Origin: Cytophagaceae bacterium
GTDB lineage: Bacteria > Bacteroidota > Bacteroidia > Cytophagales > Spirosomataceae
DNA: 64,000 nucleotides
Direction: 5' to 3'
Assembly: GCA_027491195.1 (NCBI GenBank)
Contig: JAIXWQ010000009.1
Span: 310,001 to 374,000, forward strand
Each line of letters begins with the position of its first letter. Position 1 is the stretch's first letter. A program made the position numbers and the translations under genes. Below are positions 25,718 to 35,413 of this stretch, piece after piece. The notes beneath the pieces were generated by a model, which had not been told where the DNA came from, ran no database searches, and saw only the letters and a program-made list of their open reading frames with translations.

Positions 25718-28700
25718 ATGAAAAAAATCAGCACCGGCCTCCTTCTTTTACTTTTCCCTTTCCTCTCTTTTTCACAGGATTTATTTCCGCATTCCCAACA
25801 AAAATGGGTCGATTCGGTATTCAATTCGCTGAGTGTGGATGAGAAAATTGGTCAAATGCTGATGCCGCGGGGAAATGTGGCGGATACCTACGATACGACT
25901 CGTTTGTATTCGATCGTGAAGGACTACCACGTGGGAGGTTTTGTTCTTTTTAAAGGACATCCGGTGAAGCAGGCGGTACTAGTAAATGAATTGCAGCGCC
26001 GGACAAGAGTGCCCCTGTTTATCGGGATGGATTTAGAGTGGGGTTTAGCGATGCGTTTGGATTCGACGTTCCGTTTTCCTTACCAAATGACTTTAGGCGC
26101 GATGCAAGGAAATACGGCCTTGATCGAGAAGATGGGCCTACAAATAGGGGAGCAATGCCGCAGAATGGGCGTGCATATTAATTATGCGCCGGTGGCGGAT
26201 GTGAATAATAATCCGGCGAATCCGGTGATTAACTTTAGGTCTTTTGGGGAGAATCGGGAGGATGTGACGGCGAAGGCTTTGGCCTATATGAAAGGGCTTC
26301 AAAAGGCTGGAATCATTACTTCTGCGAAACATTTTCCAGGTCATGGGGACACCGGAGTGGATTCTCACTTTGATATTCCGGTCTTGAATCACTCGCGTTC
26401 GCGCTTGGATAGTTTGGAATTATTTCCCTATAAAGAGCTAATAGCCAATGGCTTACAAGGTGTAATGGTGGCGCATTTGAATTTGCCAGCATTGGATACT
26501 ACAGCTTCCTTAGCATCGACGCTTTCAAAACCGATTGTTACGGGATTATTGCGGGATGAGTTGAAGTTTAAGGGCCTCGTTTTCACGGATGCGATGGATA
26601 TGAAGGGGGCGACGAAAATGTTCCCGGAAGGCACGGCAAACGTGAAGGCGATTCTAGCTGGAAATGATATTTTGGAGACCTTTGTGGATGTTCCAGCGGC
26701 TTTTGAGGCGATTAAAAAGGCATTAACGAATGGCGAAATTTCGCAAGAAGATATTGATCAGCGTGTGAAGCGTATTTTGAATGCCAAAGCCTGGGCAGGT
26801 CTCGCCCACTATTCGCCTATCGTAGTGGAGAACTTGATTAAGGATTTGAACCCAATTAAATCAGAGGTCTTGAACCGCGAATTTGCCGAGAAAACGATCA
26901 CGTTAATTAAGAATCCAGGCGAGCTAGTTCCTATTAAAGCCTTAGATAAAACACGCATCGCAACTCTGGCGATCGGGAAACCTTCTTATGGGTCTGCCTT
27001 CCCTACGGAGTTCCAAAAAATGGCCAACAACTACGTCGAAATGCCTCATTTCTATTTAGACGAAACGAGTGCAGATTCCACGATTACGCGCATTGAAAAT
27101 ACCTTAAAAACCTATGATGTGGTCTTGATGGGAATTCACAGCATTTCCATCCGTCCAGCGAACAATTACAGTTTGAAGCCGGCGATTAAGAATTTAGTGA
27201 ACCGCTTTACATCGCCTAAAACGGTGGCGATTCATTTCGCGAACGTGAATACACTAACGCAATTCGATAGCTTGAAGAATGCGGGGGCCTTAATGACTGC
27301 TTACCAAGATGGTATTTCACAGCAGGAAGCGGCGGCGGAAATTGTTTTTGGGGCGATTCCGGCGACTGGTAAATTACCCGTGAGTTTGAATGGAACCTAT
27401 AAGCAAGGGATGGGTCTAACGACTACTTCTTTAGCGCGTTTGCAATACAATTTATTGCCAGAGGCGGTGGGGATTTCGTCTGACTATTTGAATGCAAAAG
27501 TGGATTCGATGGCGAAATTAGCGATCGCGGTGAAGGGTGCTCCGGGTGTGGTGGTGTTGATTGCCAAAGAAGGGAAGGTCATTTACCACAAAGCTTTTGG
27601 CAACCAGATCTACGAAACAACCGTTCCATTAAAGACGTCAGATATCTTCGATTTGGCCTCTATTACCAAAATTTCAACCTCCGTTCCGGCCCTAATGAAA
27701 TGGCAGGATGAGGGTAAATTTTCCTTGAAAACGACGATGGGACAACTGGTTCCCTCGTTTGCGAAATCAAATAAAACGGGACTTTTATACGAAGATGTGC
27801 TAACGCACCAAGCGCGCTTAAAGGCATGGATTCCGTTCTGGATGGACTACGTGGACAGCACGGATATGATTTTCCACAGCAAGAAATTCCAGGAAAAATT
27901 CACACAAGATGATGTGAAGTACAAATATGTGGAACGTTTCTTGAGCCCAGCATCTGGCGAGGCGCGTTTGAAGAAAAATATCACCGACCAAAAGTCCATG
28001 TGGAAAGAATACGTGGACATCACAAAAGATGTGACGCGTTGGAAGCCATTCACGTTGTCTTATGCGCAATCTGAGGAATATCCGACGCAAGTGGCGCCTA
28101 CTTTATGGGCACACAAAACCATGAAAGAGCGGATTATGACGGCGATTAAGGAGAGTCCTTTGCGCGAGAAAAAGGAGTATGTGTATTCGGATTTATCCTA
28201 CTATTTATTGCCTTCGGAATCGCCACGCATGACGGGAAAACCTTGGACAGATTTCTTATCGGATACGTTTTACAAGCCTTTAGGGGCGTCGACTTTGGCC
28301 TATCAAGCAGAAAAACATTTCCCTCTATCACGTATCGTGCCATCGGAATACGATTCGCTTTTCCGCAAGACCTTGATTCACGGAAAGGTGCATGATGAAG
28401 GCGCGGCTCTTTTAGATGGTATTTCGGGCCACGCGGGCTTATTCGGGAATGCGAATGACTTAGCGAAATTGATGCAGATGTACCTGCAAAAAGGATACTA
28501 TGGCGGCCAGCAATTCATCCAAGAATCGACGATTAAGCAATGGACTTCTTATCCATTTAGTGCGTCTGAAAATGCGCGTCGCGGGGTAGGTTTTGACAAG
28601 GTGGATCGCAATAAAGCGGGTATTTCGGCGGCGGCTTCGGCGAGCGCGGAGAGTTTTGGGCATTCTGGATTTACGGGAACCTATACTTGGGTGGATCCAG

Positions 28701-28831
28701 CTCAGGATTTAGTGTATGTGTTTTTATCGAACCGAGTGTATCCGACGCGTAATAATTCCAAAATCTCAGACATGAATATCCGCACCGGAATTAACGAAGT
28801 CATTTATCAAGCCATTAAAAAAGGAAACTAA
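25718..28831 (+). CDS. GH3 beta-N-acetylhexosaminidase fused to a serine hydrolase
   Basis: The protein has 1037 aa. The start is chosen at 25718, where a signal peptide begins (MKKISTGLLLLLFPFLSFSQ); an in-frame ATG at 25700 is possible. Residues about 25-570 form a GH3 domain of NagZ type, with KHFPGHGDTGVDSHFD and the nucleophile in VFTDAMDM. Residues about 590-1037 form a class C beta-lactamase/penicillin-binding-protein-like domain, with SITK, YSDLSYY and HSGFTGT in the three usual positions. The fusion is common in Bacteroidota and fits periplasmic muropeptide recycling. The next gene follows after one base. Confidence 0.93.
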   Translation: MKKISTGLLLLLFPFLSFSQDLFPHSQQKWVDSVFNSLSVDEKIGQMLMPRGNVADTYDTTRLYSIVKDYHVGGFVLFKGHPVKQAVLVNELQRRTRVPLFIGMDLEWGLAMRLDSTFRFPYQMTLGAMQGNTALIEKMGLQIGEQCRRMGVHINYAPVADVNNNPANPVINFRSFGENREDVTAKALAYMKGLQKAGIITSAKHFPGHGDTGVDSHFDIPVLNHSRSRLDSLELFPYKELIANGLQGVMVAHLNLPALDTTASLASTLSKPIVTGLLRDELKFKGLVFTDAMDMKGATKMFPEGTANVKAILAGNDILETFVDVPAAFEAIKKALTNGEISQEDIDQRVKRILNAKAWAGLAHYSPIVVENLIKDLNPIKSEVLNREFAEKTITLIKNPGELVPIKALDKTRIATLAIGKPSYGSAFPTEFQKMANNYVEMPHFYLDETSADSTITRIENTLKTYDVVLMGIHSISIRPANNYSLKPAIKNLVNRFTSPKTVAIHFANVNTLTQFDSLKNAGALMTAYQDGISQQEAAAEIVFGAIPATGKLPVSLNGTYKQGMGLTTTSLARLQYNLLPEAVGISSDYLNAKVDSMAKLAIAVKGAPGVVVLIAKEGKVIYHKAFGNQIYETTVPLKTSDIFDLASITKISTSVPALMKWQDEGKFSLKTTMGQLVPSFAKSNKTGLLYEDVLTHQARLKAWIPFWMDYVDSTDMIFHSKKFQEKFTQDDVKYKYVERFLSPASGEARLKKNITDQKSMWKEYVDITKDVTRWKPFTLSYAQSEEYPTQVAPTLWAHKTMKERIMTAIKESPLREKKEYVYSDLSYYLLPSESPRMTGKPWTDFLSDTFYKPLGASTLAYQAEKHFPLSRIVPSEYDSLFRKTLIHGKVHDEGAALLDGISGHAGLFGNANDLAKLMQMYLQKGYYGGQQFIQESTIKQWTSYPFSASENARRGVGFDKVDRNKAGISAAASASAESFGHSGFTGTYTWVDPAQDLVYVFLSNRVYPTRNNSKISDMNIRTGINEVIYQAIKKGN

Positions 28832-28832
28832 T

Positions 28833-29723
28833 ATGCGCATATTAATCACGGGAGGTACAGGTTTTGTGGGGGCAGCTCTGAAGCAATTTTTGCTTACTCA
28901 GGGCCATGAGGTCGTGATTTTATCTCGCTCTGGAGGCGATTTCCAATGGGATGTTTCCTATGGTTATATCGATCCAGCGGCCTTCACTGGCGTCGATGCA
29001 ATCGTGCATTTAGCTGGTGCTGGCATTGCAGACGAACGTTGGTCAGCAGCGCGCAAAAGAGAATTAGTGAATAGCCGCGTGCGTAGCACCGCGGTTTTAT
29101 ACCAAGCATTATCCACCATTCCACATTCCATTAAAACAGTTGTCTCGGCATCTGCTATCGGCTTTTATGGGGCAGATACGGGTGAATCGGAGTGTGTCGA
29201 AACCTCGCCGGTGGGACTTGATTTTTTAGCGGATTGTACCAAACAGTGGGAAGAGGCAGTCGACCAAATCGCTACTTTAGGCATTCGTCTCGCCAAAGTC
29301 CGCATCGGCTTAGTGATGGGTGCAGAGGGTGGTATTTTTCCCGTGATTTCGAAACCAATTCGTTGGGGTCTTGGCGCTAATCTAGGTTCCGGAAAGCAAT
29401 GGCAATCTTGGATTCATATGACCGACCTTTTGAGAATTTTTAACGAGTTATTGATAAATCCTGCCTTGTCTGGCGTCTATAATGGAGTGGCTCCCGAGCC
29501 GATTCGGGCGGGTGAAATGAATAAACAAATTGCGTCCGCTTTGCGTAAACCCTTCTTTTTGCCTTCCATCCCAGGCTTTTTACTCCGCCTCGTTTTAGGC
29601 GAAATGGCCTGTTTAGTGCTGGGCGGTAGCCGCGTGTCTTCGGCGAAAATAGAAAAAGACGCGGCCTTTTCCTTTACCTTTGTTCGCTTCGAGGAAGCAT
29701 TAAAAGAAATTCTACATGTCTAA
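28833..29723 (+). CDS. TIGR01777 family SDR epimerase
   Basis: This 296-aa extended short-chain dehydrogenase/reductase-like protein (SDR39U1, YfcH group) has a nucleotide-binding loop MRILITGGTGFVGAAL and the ASAIGFYG motif with the family Tyr. The C-terminal domain (DUF1731-like) begins near residue 230. The substrate is unknown in the family as a whole. It overlaps the LOG-family gene by 8 bp and is one base after the GH3 gene. Confidence 0.9.
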   Translation: MRILITGGTGFVGAALKQFLLTQGHEVVILSRSGGDFQWDVSYGYIDPAAFTGVDAIVHLAGAGIADERWSAARKRELVNSRVRSTAVLYQALSTIPHSIKTVVSASAIGFYGADTGESECVETSPVGLDFLADCTKQWEEAVDQIATLGIRLAKVRIGLVMGAEGGIFPVISKPIRWGLGANLGSGKQWQSWIHMTDLLRIFNELLINPALSGVYNGVAPEPIRAGEMNKQIASALRKPFFLPSIPGFLLRLVLGEMACLVLGGSRVSSAKIEKDAAFSFTFVRFEEALKEILHV

Positions 29724-30297
29724 AAAAATATTGATTTATTGCGGGTCTTCTAGAGGCCACAATCCGGTATATGCGGAGCAAGTGGTAAAATTAGCTCAGG
29801 CCTTGCATGCCCATGGATGCCAGGTGATTTTTGGCGCTGGAAGCGTGGGTTTGATGGGTGTTTTAGCCGATGAATTTTTGCGTTTAGGTGGTCACGCGAT
29901 CGGTGTGATTCCTCAATTTATGGAACCTTGGGAAGTGAAGCACAAGGGCTTGCCGGAATTACATGTAACGGATACGATGCACACGCGCAAGGCCTTGATG
30001 GCTGATATGGCGGATGGGGTGATTGCGATGCCGGGAGGTTTTGGGACTTTGGACGAATTATTCGAAATCCTTACCTGGAAGCAATTAGACTTACATGAGA
30101 TGCCTGTTTCGGTGTTTAATATCAACGGCTATTTCGACCATCAATTGAAGCAAATCCAGCACATGGTGGATGAAGGTTTCTTGAAGCAACCGAATATGGA
30201 TGCCCTGCAAGTGGAGTCCGATCCAGAGAAATTAGCGGATTGGATGATGGCCTATGAGCCGGAGAAAATGGAGAAAAAGTGGATTTACGTGGGATGA
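29716..30297 (+). CDS. LOG family (TIGR00730) protein
   Basis: This 193-aa Rossmann-fold protein has the hallmark PGGFGTLDELFE and an early CGSSRG loop. Family members hydrolyse cytokinin riboside 5'-monophosphates or AMP-like nucleotides to free base and ribose 5-phosphate (LOG activity). Substrate here is unproven. It overlaps the epimerase gene by 8 bp and the OmpA-family gene by 4 bp (ATGA). Confidence 0.92.
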   Translation: MSKKILIYCGSSRGHNPVYAEQVVKLAQALHAHGCQVIFGAGSVGLMGVLADEFLRLGGHAIGVIPQFMEPWEVKHKGLPELHVTDTMHTRKALMADMADGVIAMPGGFGTLDELFEILTWKQLDLHEMPVSVFNINGYFDHQLKQIQHMVDEGFLKQPNMDALQVESDPEKLADWMMAYEPEKMEKKWIYVG

Positions 30298-31976
30298 GAA
30301 AAACCTTGTTCTTCTTGTTGATGTCTGTTTGTCTGATGGCACAGAAGACCCCAGAAAATTTGGGGTCAGCTGTGAATTCGGAGTATTCAGAATTAAATCC
30401 GGTGATTTCACCGGATGGAAGAACGCTGTATTTTGGACGTAAAAGTCATCCGGCTAATCGCTATGGGGTGAAAGGCTCAGAGACGATCTCGGGCTCACAG
30501 GATATTTGGTTCTCCGAAAAAGTAGGGGATACTTGGAGCACCGCTCGTCGTCTATCCGAAGTATTAAACCGCGATCAATACAACACCATTTTATCGATTT
30601 CCCCTGATGGCCAAACCATCCTCTTAAAAGGCGCCTACGTAAACGGCACCTATGAAACGCGGGGTTTCTCGATTTCCAATAAAACGACTGCCGGCTGGAC
30701 GGTTCCCGTTAAAATTGAAATACCGGGTTATGAGCAAATGAGCAAAGGCAAAAACGAATATGGGTATTTAACCATGGACGGGAAGGCTTTGCTACTTGCC
30801 TTCGCTCGCAAGAAAAACAGCGAAGACGACGATTTATATGTGAGTTTTTTTGAGGAGGGCCGCTGGACGCGTCCTTTGGATTTAGGCGAAACCATTAACA
30901 CGAAATATTCCGAGACGACGCCATTCCTTTCCGCAGATGGTAAAACACTTTATTTCTCTTCGGATCGTCCAGGAGGGCAAGGAAGCCAAGATATTTACCT
31001 CACTCGTCGGCTAGATGACACTTGGCAAAACTGGCGCAAGCCCCAAAACTTAGGCTCACCCATCAACACGGAAGAATACGATGCCTATTATTCTATCGCT
31101 GCGAAAGGGGATTATGCCTATTTTATGTCGGGGAAGGGGTCGCTGGGGAAGAAGGATATATTTCGACTTTCAGTCGAGTCGCCTACGGCCGGCGATGCCG
31201 GCGGAGTCTTAGTCAATGAGTCGCCGGGAGGTCCCGGCTCAGTCAAAGAGTCCGGAGGGAAAATCGGCAATGCGCCTTCAGACGTAGCTTTAGGTGAGAG
31301 TCGGTTTGGGAATTCATCCACTCGTTCGGTGACCTCGCAAGAGTCCGATCCGGTGGTTTTATTATCGGGGACGGTATTGAATCAGCAGACCGGAAAGGTG
31401 CCTGAGGACGCTTCGGTGACCTATGAGGATTTGTCTACGGGCAAGGTAGTAGGCCAAGCGAAGCCAGATCCGAATACGGGTAAGTATAAATTAGTTCTGC
31501 CGTTTGGTAAGAATTATGGTATTACGGCGAAGGCCAAAGGTTTCATCCCTGCTTCCACGAACTTGGATTTAAGCACCATGAAGGGGCGCTATCTAGAATT
31601 AGATGACCGCGATCTGTCGATGGTTCCATTAGTGAAAGGAAACACGGCGACGATTAATAATCTCTTCTTCGATCTGGGGAAGGCCACGTTGAAACCGGAA
31701 TCTGGACCTGAATTGAAGCGTATTTTACAGGTGATGACGGAGAACAAGTCACTTGTGATCGAGATTAGTGGTCATACGGATAATACCGGTTCAGATGAAA
31801 TCAACGATAAATTATCTCTAGAGCGGGCAAATGCGGTGAAAGAGAACTTATTAAAAGGAGGCATTGATACGTCTCGAATTCGGACCAAAGGATATGGTAA
31901 GTCTAAACCGAAAGCGGATAACTCGACAGAGGAGGGACGCCAAATCAACCGCCGCGTAGAAATTGAAATCTTATAA
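30294..31976 (+). CDS. OmpA-family protein with PD40 repeats
   Basis: The protein has 560 aa. The ATG at 30294 overlaps the upstream stop and opens a signal peptide (RKTLFFLLMSVCLMAQ). Residues about 20-290 carry WD40-like PD40 repeats (NPVISPDGRTLYFGR, TPFLSADGKTLYFSSDRPGG). A linker follows at about 293-345, then a carboxypeptidase-regulatory-like beta domain at about 360-445. An OmpA C-terminal peptidoglycan-binding domain (SGHTDNTGSDEIN, GYGKSKPKADN) covers about 450-560. The linker contains GC-rich palindromic repeats in the DNA (31180-31262). Confidence 0.93.
   Translation: MRKTLFFLLMSVCLMAQKTPENLGSAVNSEYSELNPVISPDGRTLYFGRKSHPANRYGVKGSETISGSQDIWFSEKVGDTWSTARRLSEVLNRDQYNTILSISPDGQTILLKGAYVNGTYETRGFSISNKTTAGWTVPVKIEIPGYEQMSKGKNEYGYLTMDGKALLLAFARKKNSEDDDLYVSFFEEGRWTRPLDLGETINTKYSETTPFLSADGKTLYFSSDRPGGQGSQDIYLTRRLDDTWQNWRKPQNLGSPINTEEYDAYYSIAAKGDYAYFMSGKGSLGKKDIFRLSVESPTAGDAGGVLVNESPGGPGSVKESGGKIGNAPSDVALGESRFGNSSTRSVTSQESDPVVLLSGTVLNQQTGKVPEDASVTYEDLSTGKVVGQAKPDPNTGKYKLVLPFGKNYGITAKAKGFIPASTNLDLSTMKGRYLELDDRDLSMVPLVKGNTATINNLFFDLGKATLKPESGPELKRILQVMTENKSLVIEISGHTDNTGSDEINDKLSLERANAVKENLLKGGIDTSRIRTKGYGKSKPKADNSTEEGRQINRRVEIEIL
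31180..31262. repeat. GC-rich short palindromes inside the OmpA-family gene
   Basis: GCCGGC, loop GAT, GCCGGC lies at 31188-31202; GCCGGGA/TCCCGGC around GG lies at 31223-31238. The words AGTC/GAGTC recur between them. The stretch is in frame and encodes a Gly/Ser/Pro linker between the PD40 and C-terminal parts. The hairpin style and GACT words resemble the intergenic array at 55563-55667. Confidence 0.7.
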
Positions 31977-31977
31977 T

Positions 31978-33714
31978 ATGGAGCCCAAAAAGAATTGGAA
32001 ATACGTGCCCGCACCGCCGGCCGCAGAGGTAGAGGCGTTAGGGGAGGCTTTGGGACTTAAGAACTCCTATTTTTTATCCTTATTAGTCTCTCGCGGGATC
32101 AAGACCTTCGACCAAGTCAAGGATTTCATGGTACCAGAGGTCAATCAACTGCACGATCCATTCCTGATGAAGGACATGGACAAAGCGGTGGAACGCTTAG
32201 GTCTCGCGTTAGAATCCGGGGAGAAAATCTTGATTTATGGTGATTATGACGTGGATGGAACCACTGCAGTTACTTTAGTCTATAGTTATCTAGCCGGCAT
32301 TTTAGGAGCGGATTGCGACTATTACATTCCAGATCGCTATGCGGAAGGCTATGGCGTTTCGCAGGCGGGCATTCAGTATGCAAAAGACAATGACTATACC
32401 TTGATCATCTCCCTCGACTGCGGCATCAAGGCACACGATCGCGTTGCTTGGTGCAATGAAAATGGAATTGATTTCATCATCTGTGATCACCACTTACCCG
32501 AAGCGACGATCCCAGATGCGGTCGCGGTTTTAGACCCGAAGCGCAAGGATTGCCCTTATCCATTCAAAGAATTAACGGGTGCCGGAGTAGGTTTCAAATT
32601 AATGATGGCCTTTGCCATCGCAAACGATTTAGAACTCGATCCACTGTGGGAATCGATGGATTTATTAGCCTGCAGTATTGCGGCTGATATTGTGCCGATG
32701 AATGGAGAGAACCGGGTGTTAGCCTTTTTTGGTTTAGCTAAATTAGGCTCTAATCCGTGTCCAGGCTTGGGTTATTTATTGAAGAAGGCGAAGAAAAAAG
32801 CGCCTATTCAGATCTCCGATATTGTCTTCTCGATTTCACCCATTATCAATGCGGCGGGACGGATGGACCATGCGCATGGAGCCGTGAAATTGATGCTGGC
32901 TGCAGATGATCAAGAAGCGGAGGCTTTAGCGGAAGCCGTGATTCAGCAGAATCTGGATCGCAGAGTAGTGGAGAAGGAGATTGTTGGACAGGCTTTGGCG
33001 ATGTTTGAAGGGAATGAGTTCTTGCTTTCAGCCCGCAGTACGGTCTTGTTTAATTCGGGCTGGCACAAAGGAGTGGTGGGAATTGTGGCGAGTAAAATCC
33101 AAGATCAGTATTTTAGACCGACCATTATTTTAACGGAATCCCATGGTCAATTAGTGGGTTCAGCTCGCTCAGTACGCGGTTTTGATGTACACCATGCGCT
33201 AGAGGAGTGTGCTGATTTATTAGAGCAATTCGGGGGCCATACGCATGCGGCTGGGTTGCATCTGAAGCCGGAAAATTTACAGGCCTTTATTGAAAAGTTT
33301 GAGCGCATTGCGCAAGAAGGTTTAGCGAATATCTCGCCGAAAGCGGATTTGCCGGTAGACTTACAGATTCCTTTAGAGGCCTTGAGTTTGTCGTTTTATG
33401 ACAAGCTATTAGTTCGTTTGTCTCCGTATGGGCCGGGAAATATGTTGCCCAATTTTGTTTCGGGGCCGGTTTTTGTGACCAAAAGTCCTTTCGTGATGAA
33501 AGAGGAGCACTTGAAAATCTATGTAGGATCGACGCCGGATGAGCGGGGGTTAGAGGTCGTGGGTTTTGGGATGAAAGCAGATTTTTATGATGGTTTATGT
33601 GCCGCATATGAGCAGCGATTACCGATTCAGCTGGTGTATCACTTAGAAGTTAATGAATATCTAGGTAATCGAACTTTGCAATTACGGGCATTAGATTTTG
33701 CATCATTTAATTAA
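31978..33714 (+). CDS. recJ: single-stranded-DNA-specific exonuclease RecJ
   Basis: This 578-aa 5'-3' exonuclease is of the DHH family, used in recombination and mismatch repair. The catalytic Asp motif is LIYGDYDVDGTTA (residues about 86-97), and DHH is in FIICDHHLPEA (residues about 163-165). DHHA1 is seen in NSGWHKGVVGIVASK and GGHTHAAGLHL. The ATG at 31978, two bases after the upstream stop, was preferred to an in-frame ATG further upstream. It closes the operon started by the GH3 gene. Confidence 0.95.
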   Translation: MEPKKNWKYVPAPPAAEVEALGEALGLKNSYFLSLLVSRGIKTFDQVKDFMVPEVNQLHDPFLMKDMDKAVERLGLALESGEKILIYGDYDVDGTTAVTLVYSYLAGILGADCDYYIPDRYAEGYGVSQAGIQYAKDNDYTLIISLDCGIKAHDRVAWCNENGIDFIICDHHLPEATIPDAVAVLDPKRKDCPYPFKELTGAGVGFKLMMAFAIANDLELDPLWESMDLLACSIAADIVPMNGENRVLAFFGLAKLGSNPCPGLGYLLKKAKKKAPIQISDIVFSISPIINAAGRMDHAHGAVKLMLAADDQEAEALAEAVIQQNLDRRVVEKEIVGQALAMFEGNEFLLSARSTVLFNSGWHKGVVGIVASKIQDQYFRPTIILTESHGQLVGSARSVRGFDVHHALEECADLLEQFGGHTHAAGLHLKPENLQAFIEKFERIAQEGLANISPKADLPVDLQIPLEALSLSFYDKLLVRLSPYGPGNMLPNFVSGPVFVTKSPFVMKEEHLKIYVGSTPDERGLEVVGFGMKADFYDGLCAAYEQRLPIQLVYHLEVNEYLGNRTLQLRALDFASFN

Positions 33715-33751
33715 ATAGTATAAATTTACCCATAACCAAAAAAACTAGTGT

Positions 33752-34117
33752 ATGAAAAAAGTACTCGATTTATTGCCTTCAGTTCTTGTAGGAGCCTTAT
33801 TTCTTTTCGGAGGATTGAACTTCTTCTTTAATTTCGTAGCACAGCCACCTATCCCTGGTGATCCAGGTGTTTACATGGGAATCATGATGTCATCTGGCAT
33901 GATGACGGTAGTAAAAGTATTAGAAGTAATCGGTGGAGCCTTGATTTTATTCCCAGGCAAGAGAGCCTTAGGTCTAACGATTTTAGCGCCTATTACGGTT
34001 AATATCTTATTATTTGAACTTTGCTTAGCGCATGCACCTAGCGTAGGAGTTGCATTGACCGTATTGTCAGCAATTATTGCTTACCAAGAAAAAGATAAAT
34101 TCAAGGCTTTATTGTAA
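33752..34117 (+). CDS. DoxX-like small membrane protein
   Basis: The protein has 121 aa, with four hydrophobic helices and the DoxX-like order. The first is followed by FFFNFVAQPP, the second begins MMTVVKVLEVIGGALIL, and the third is PITVNILLFELCL. Family function is poorly defined; membrane redox or small-molecule roles have been suggested. It is a short monocistronic gene. Its 3' end overlaps that of the convergent thrC by 9 bp. Confidence 0.8.
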   Translation: MKKVLDLLPSVLVGALFLFGGLNFFFNFVAQPPIPGDPGVYMGIMMSSGMMTVVKVLEVIGGALILFPGKRALGLTILAPITVNILLFELCLAHAPSVGVALTVLSAIIAYQEKDKFKALL

Positions 34118-35413
34118 TAAATAAACCTTGAATCCTTCAAAGTCCGTCCCCATCGGGATGGACTTTTTTGTTTTATCTAGAAGCTCTGCCAAACGCGCAG
34201 GAACAGGTACCGAAACACCCAAAGTCCCCTCCACCGTAGGCAAGAATTTCGCATAATGTGCTGTCGATAAGACGATTCCCGTTACATCACCCGGATATTC
34301 TGCTTTGTATTGTTGCAAGCCATCATATCCCACTGCCGTATGCGGACACATCACGTATCCAGTGCGGGCATACACGTCAGACATGATTTCCTGCGTTTTC
34401 TGATCGTTCGTAAAATAGCCCTTCACGGTTTCGCGAACGTTTGACCATTCATCCCCCGCTAGCAAACGCATGCGAATGAAGTTGGATGGGCTACCTACGT
34501 CCATCGCATTCGATAAGGTTTCGACAGAAGCTACTGGCTTATATTCTCCAGAACGCAAATAGTCGGCTACCGGGTGGTTTTCATTACAGGACGCAACAAA
34601 TGCCTGAACGGGTAAGCCCATTTTAAAGGCCATTAATCCAGCACTAAGATTGCCAAAATTCCCAGAGGGCACACTAAATACGATAGGGGCATTTAATCCC
34701 TTCTTTTTCGCTTGCGCATAGGCCGCGAAGTAGTAGAACGACTGAGGAATTAAGCGGGAAATATTGATGGAATTCGCAGAAGCTAGATCGAAAGCCGAAC
34801 GTAATTCGTCGTCGAGGAAGGCTTGCTTGACCAGTCTTTGGCAATCATCAAAAGTACCATCTATCTCTAGCGCGGTCACATTTCCACCCAAGGTCGTCAA
34901 TTGCTTTTCCTGAATATCAGACACCTTGCCGGTCGGATATAAAATCGTCACGCTGATGCCCGGCGTATTGTAAAAGCCTTGCGCAACGGCTCCACCTGTG
35001 TCACCTGAAGTGGCCACTAAAATACGGATCTCGCGTTTTGATTTAAGTAGATAATGCGACATGATGGCCGCCATAAAACGCGCACCAAAGTCCTTAAAGG
35101 CCATCGATGGCCCGTGGAATAATTCTAAAACCTCCACTCCCGGCTCCAAGGATACGATAGGCGCCTCGAAGGTCATCGATTGTTCGATGATTTGCTTTAT
35201 TTCCGCAGAGCTTAAGCTATCCCCCAGTAAATTCTCACAAACCGCGATCGCAATTTCTGGCAAGCTGCGGTCTTGGATCGTTTCGAAAAACGAAGCCGGT
35301 AAAGATTTAATGTCCGTAGGCATATATAAGCCATTATCCGGGGGAAGACCGCGGAAAATAGCCTCTTCTAGGCTTACATTGGGACTTTTGTGTTCGGTGC
35401 TATATAAAATCAT
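34109..35413 (-). CDS. thrC: threonine synthase
   Basis: This 434-aa PLP enzyme converts O-phosphohomoserine to threonine. The PLP lysine is Lys107 in LFHGPSMAFKDFG. The phosphate cup is SGDTGGAV, and the N-terminal YSTEHKSPNVSLEEAIFRGL is typical of the long yeast/Escherichia coli-type branch. Together these make the ordinary function much more likely than the related cysteate synthase. It is the last gene of a four-gene minus-strand operon and overlaps comB by 4 bp. Confidence 0.95.
   Translation of the reverse strand: MILYSTEHKSPNVSLEEAIFRGLPPDNGLYMPTDIKSLPASFFETIQDRSLPEIAIAVCENLLGDSLSSAEIKQIIEQSMTFEAPIVSLEPGVEVLELFHGPSMAFKDFGARFMAAIMSHYLLKSKREIRILVATSGDTGGAVAQGFYNTPGISVTILYPTGKVSDIQEKQLTTLGGNVTALEIDGTFDDCQRLVKQAFLDDELRSAFDLASANSINISRLIPQSFYYFAAYAQAKKKGLNAPIVFSVPSGNFGNLSAGLMAFKMGLPVQAFVASCNENHPVADYLRSGEYKPVASVETLSNAMDVGSPSNFIRMRLLAGDEWSNVRETVKGYFTNDQKTQEIMSDVYARTGYVMCPHTAVGYDGLQQYKAEYPGDVTGIVLSTAHYAKFLPTVEGTLGVSVPVPARLAELLDKTKKSIPMGTDFEGFKVYLLQ

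Noticed and set aside
34109-35413. Cysteate synthase instead of threonine synthase
   Set aside because: Length, N-terminus and the PLP region match ordinary long-type ThrC; neighbouring comB alone does not change this.
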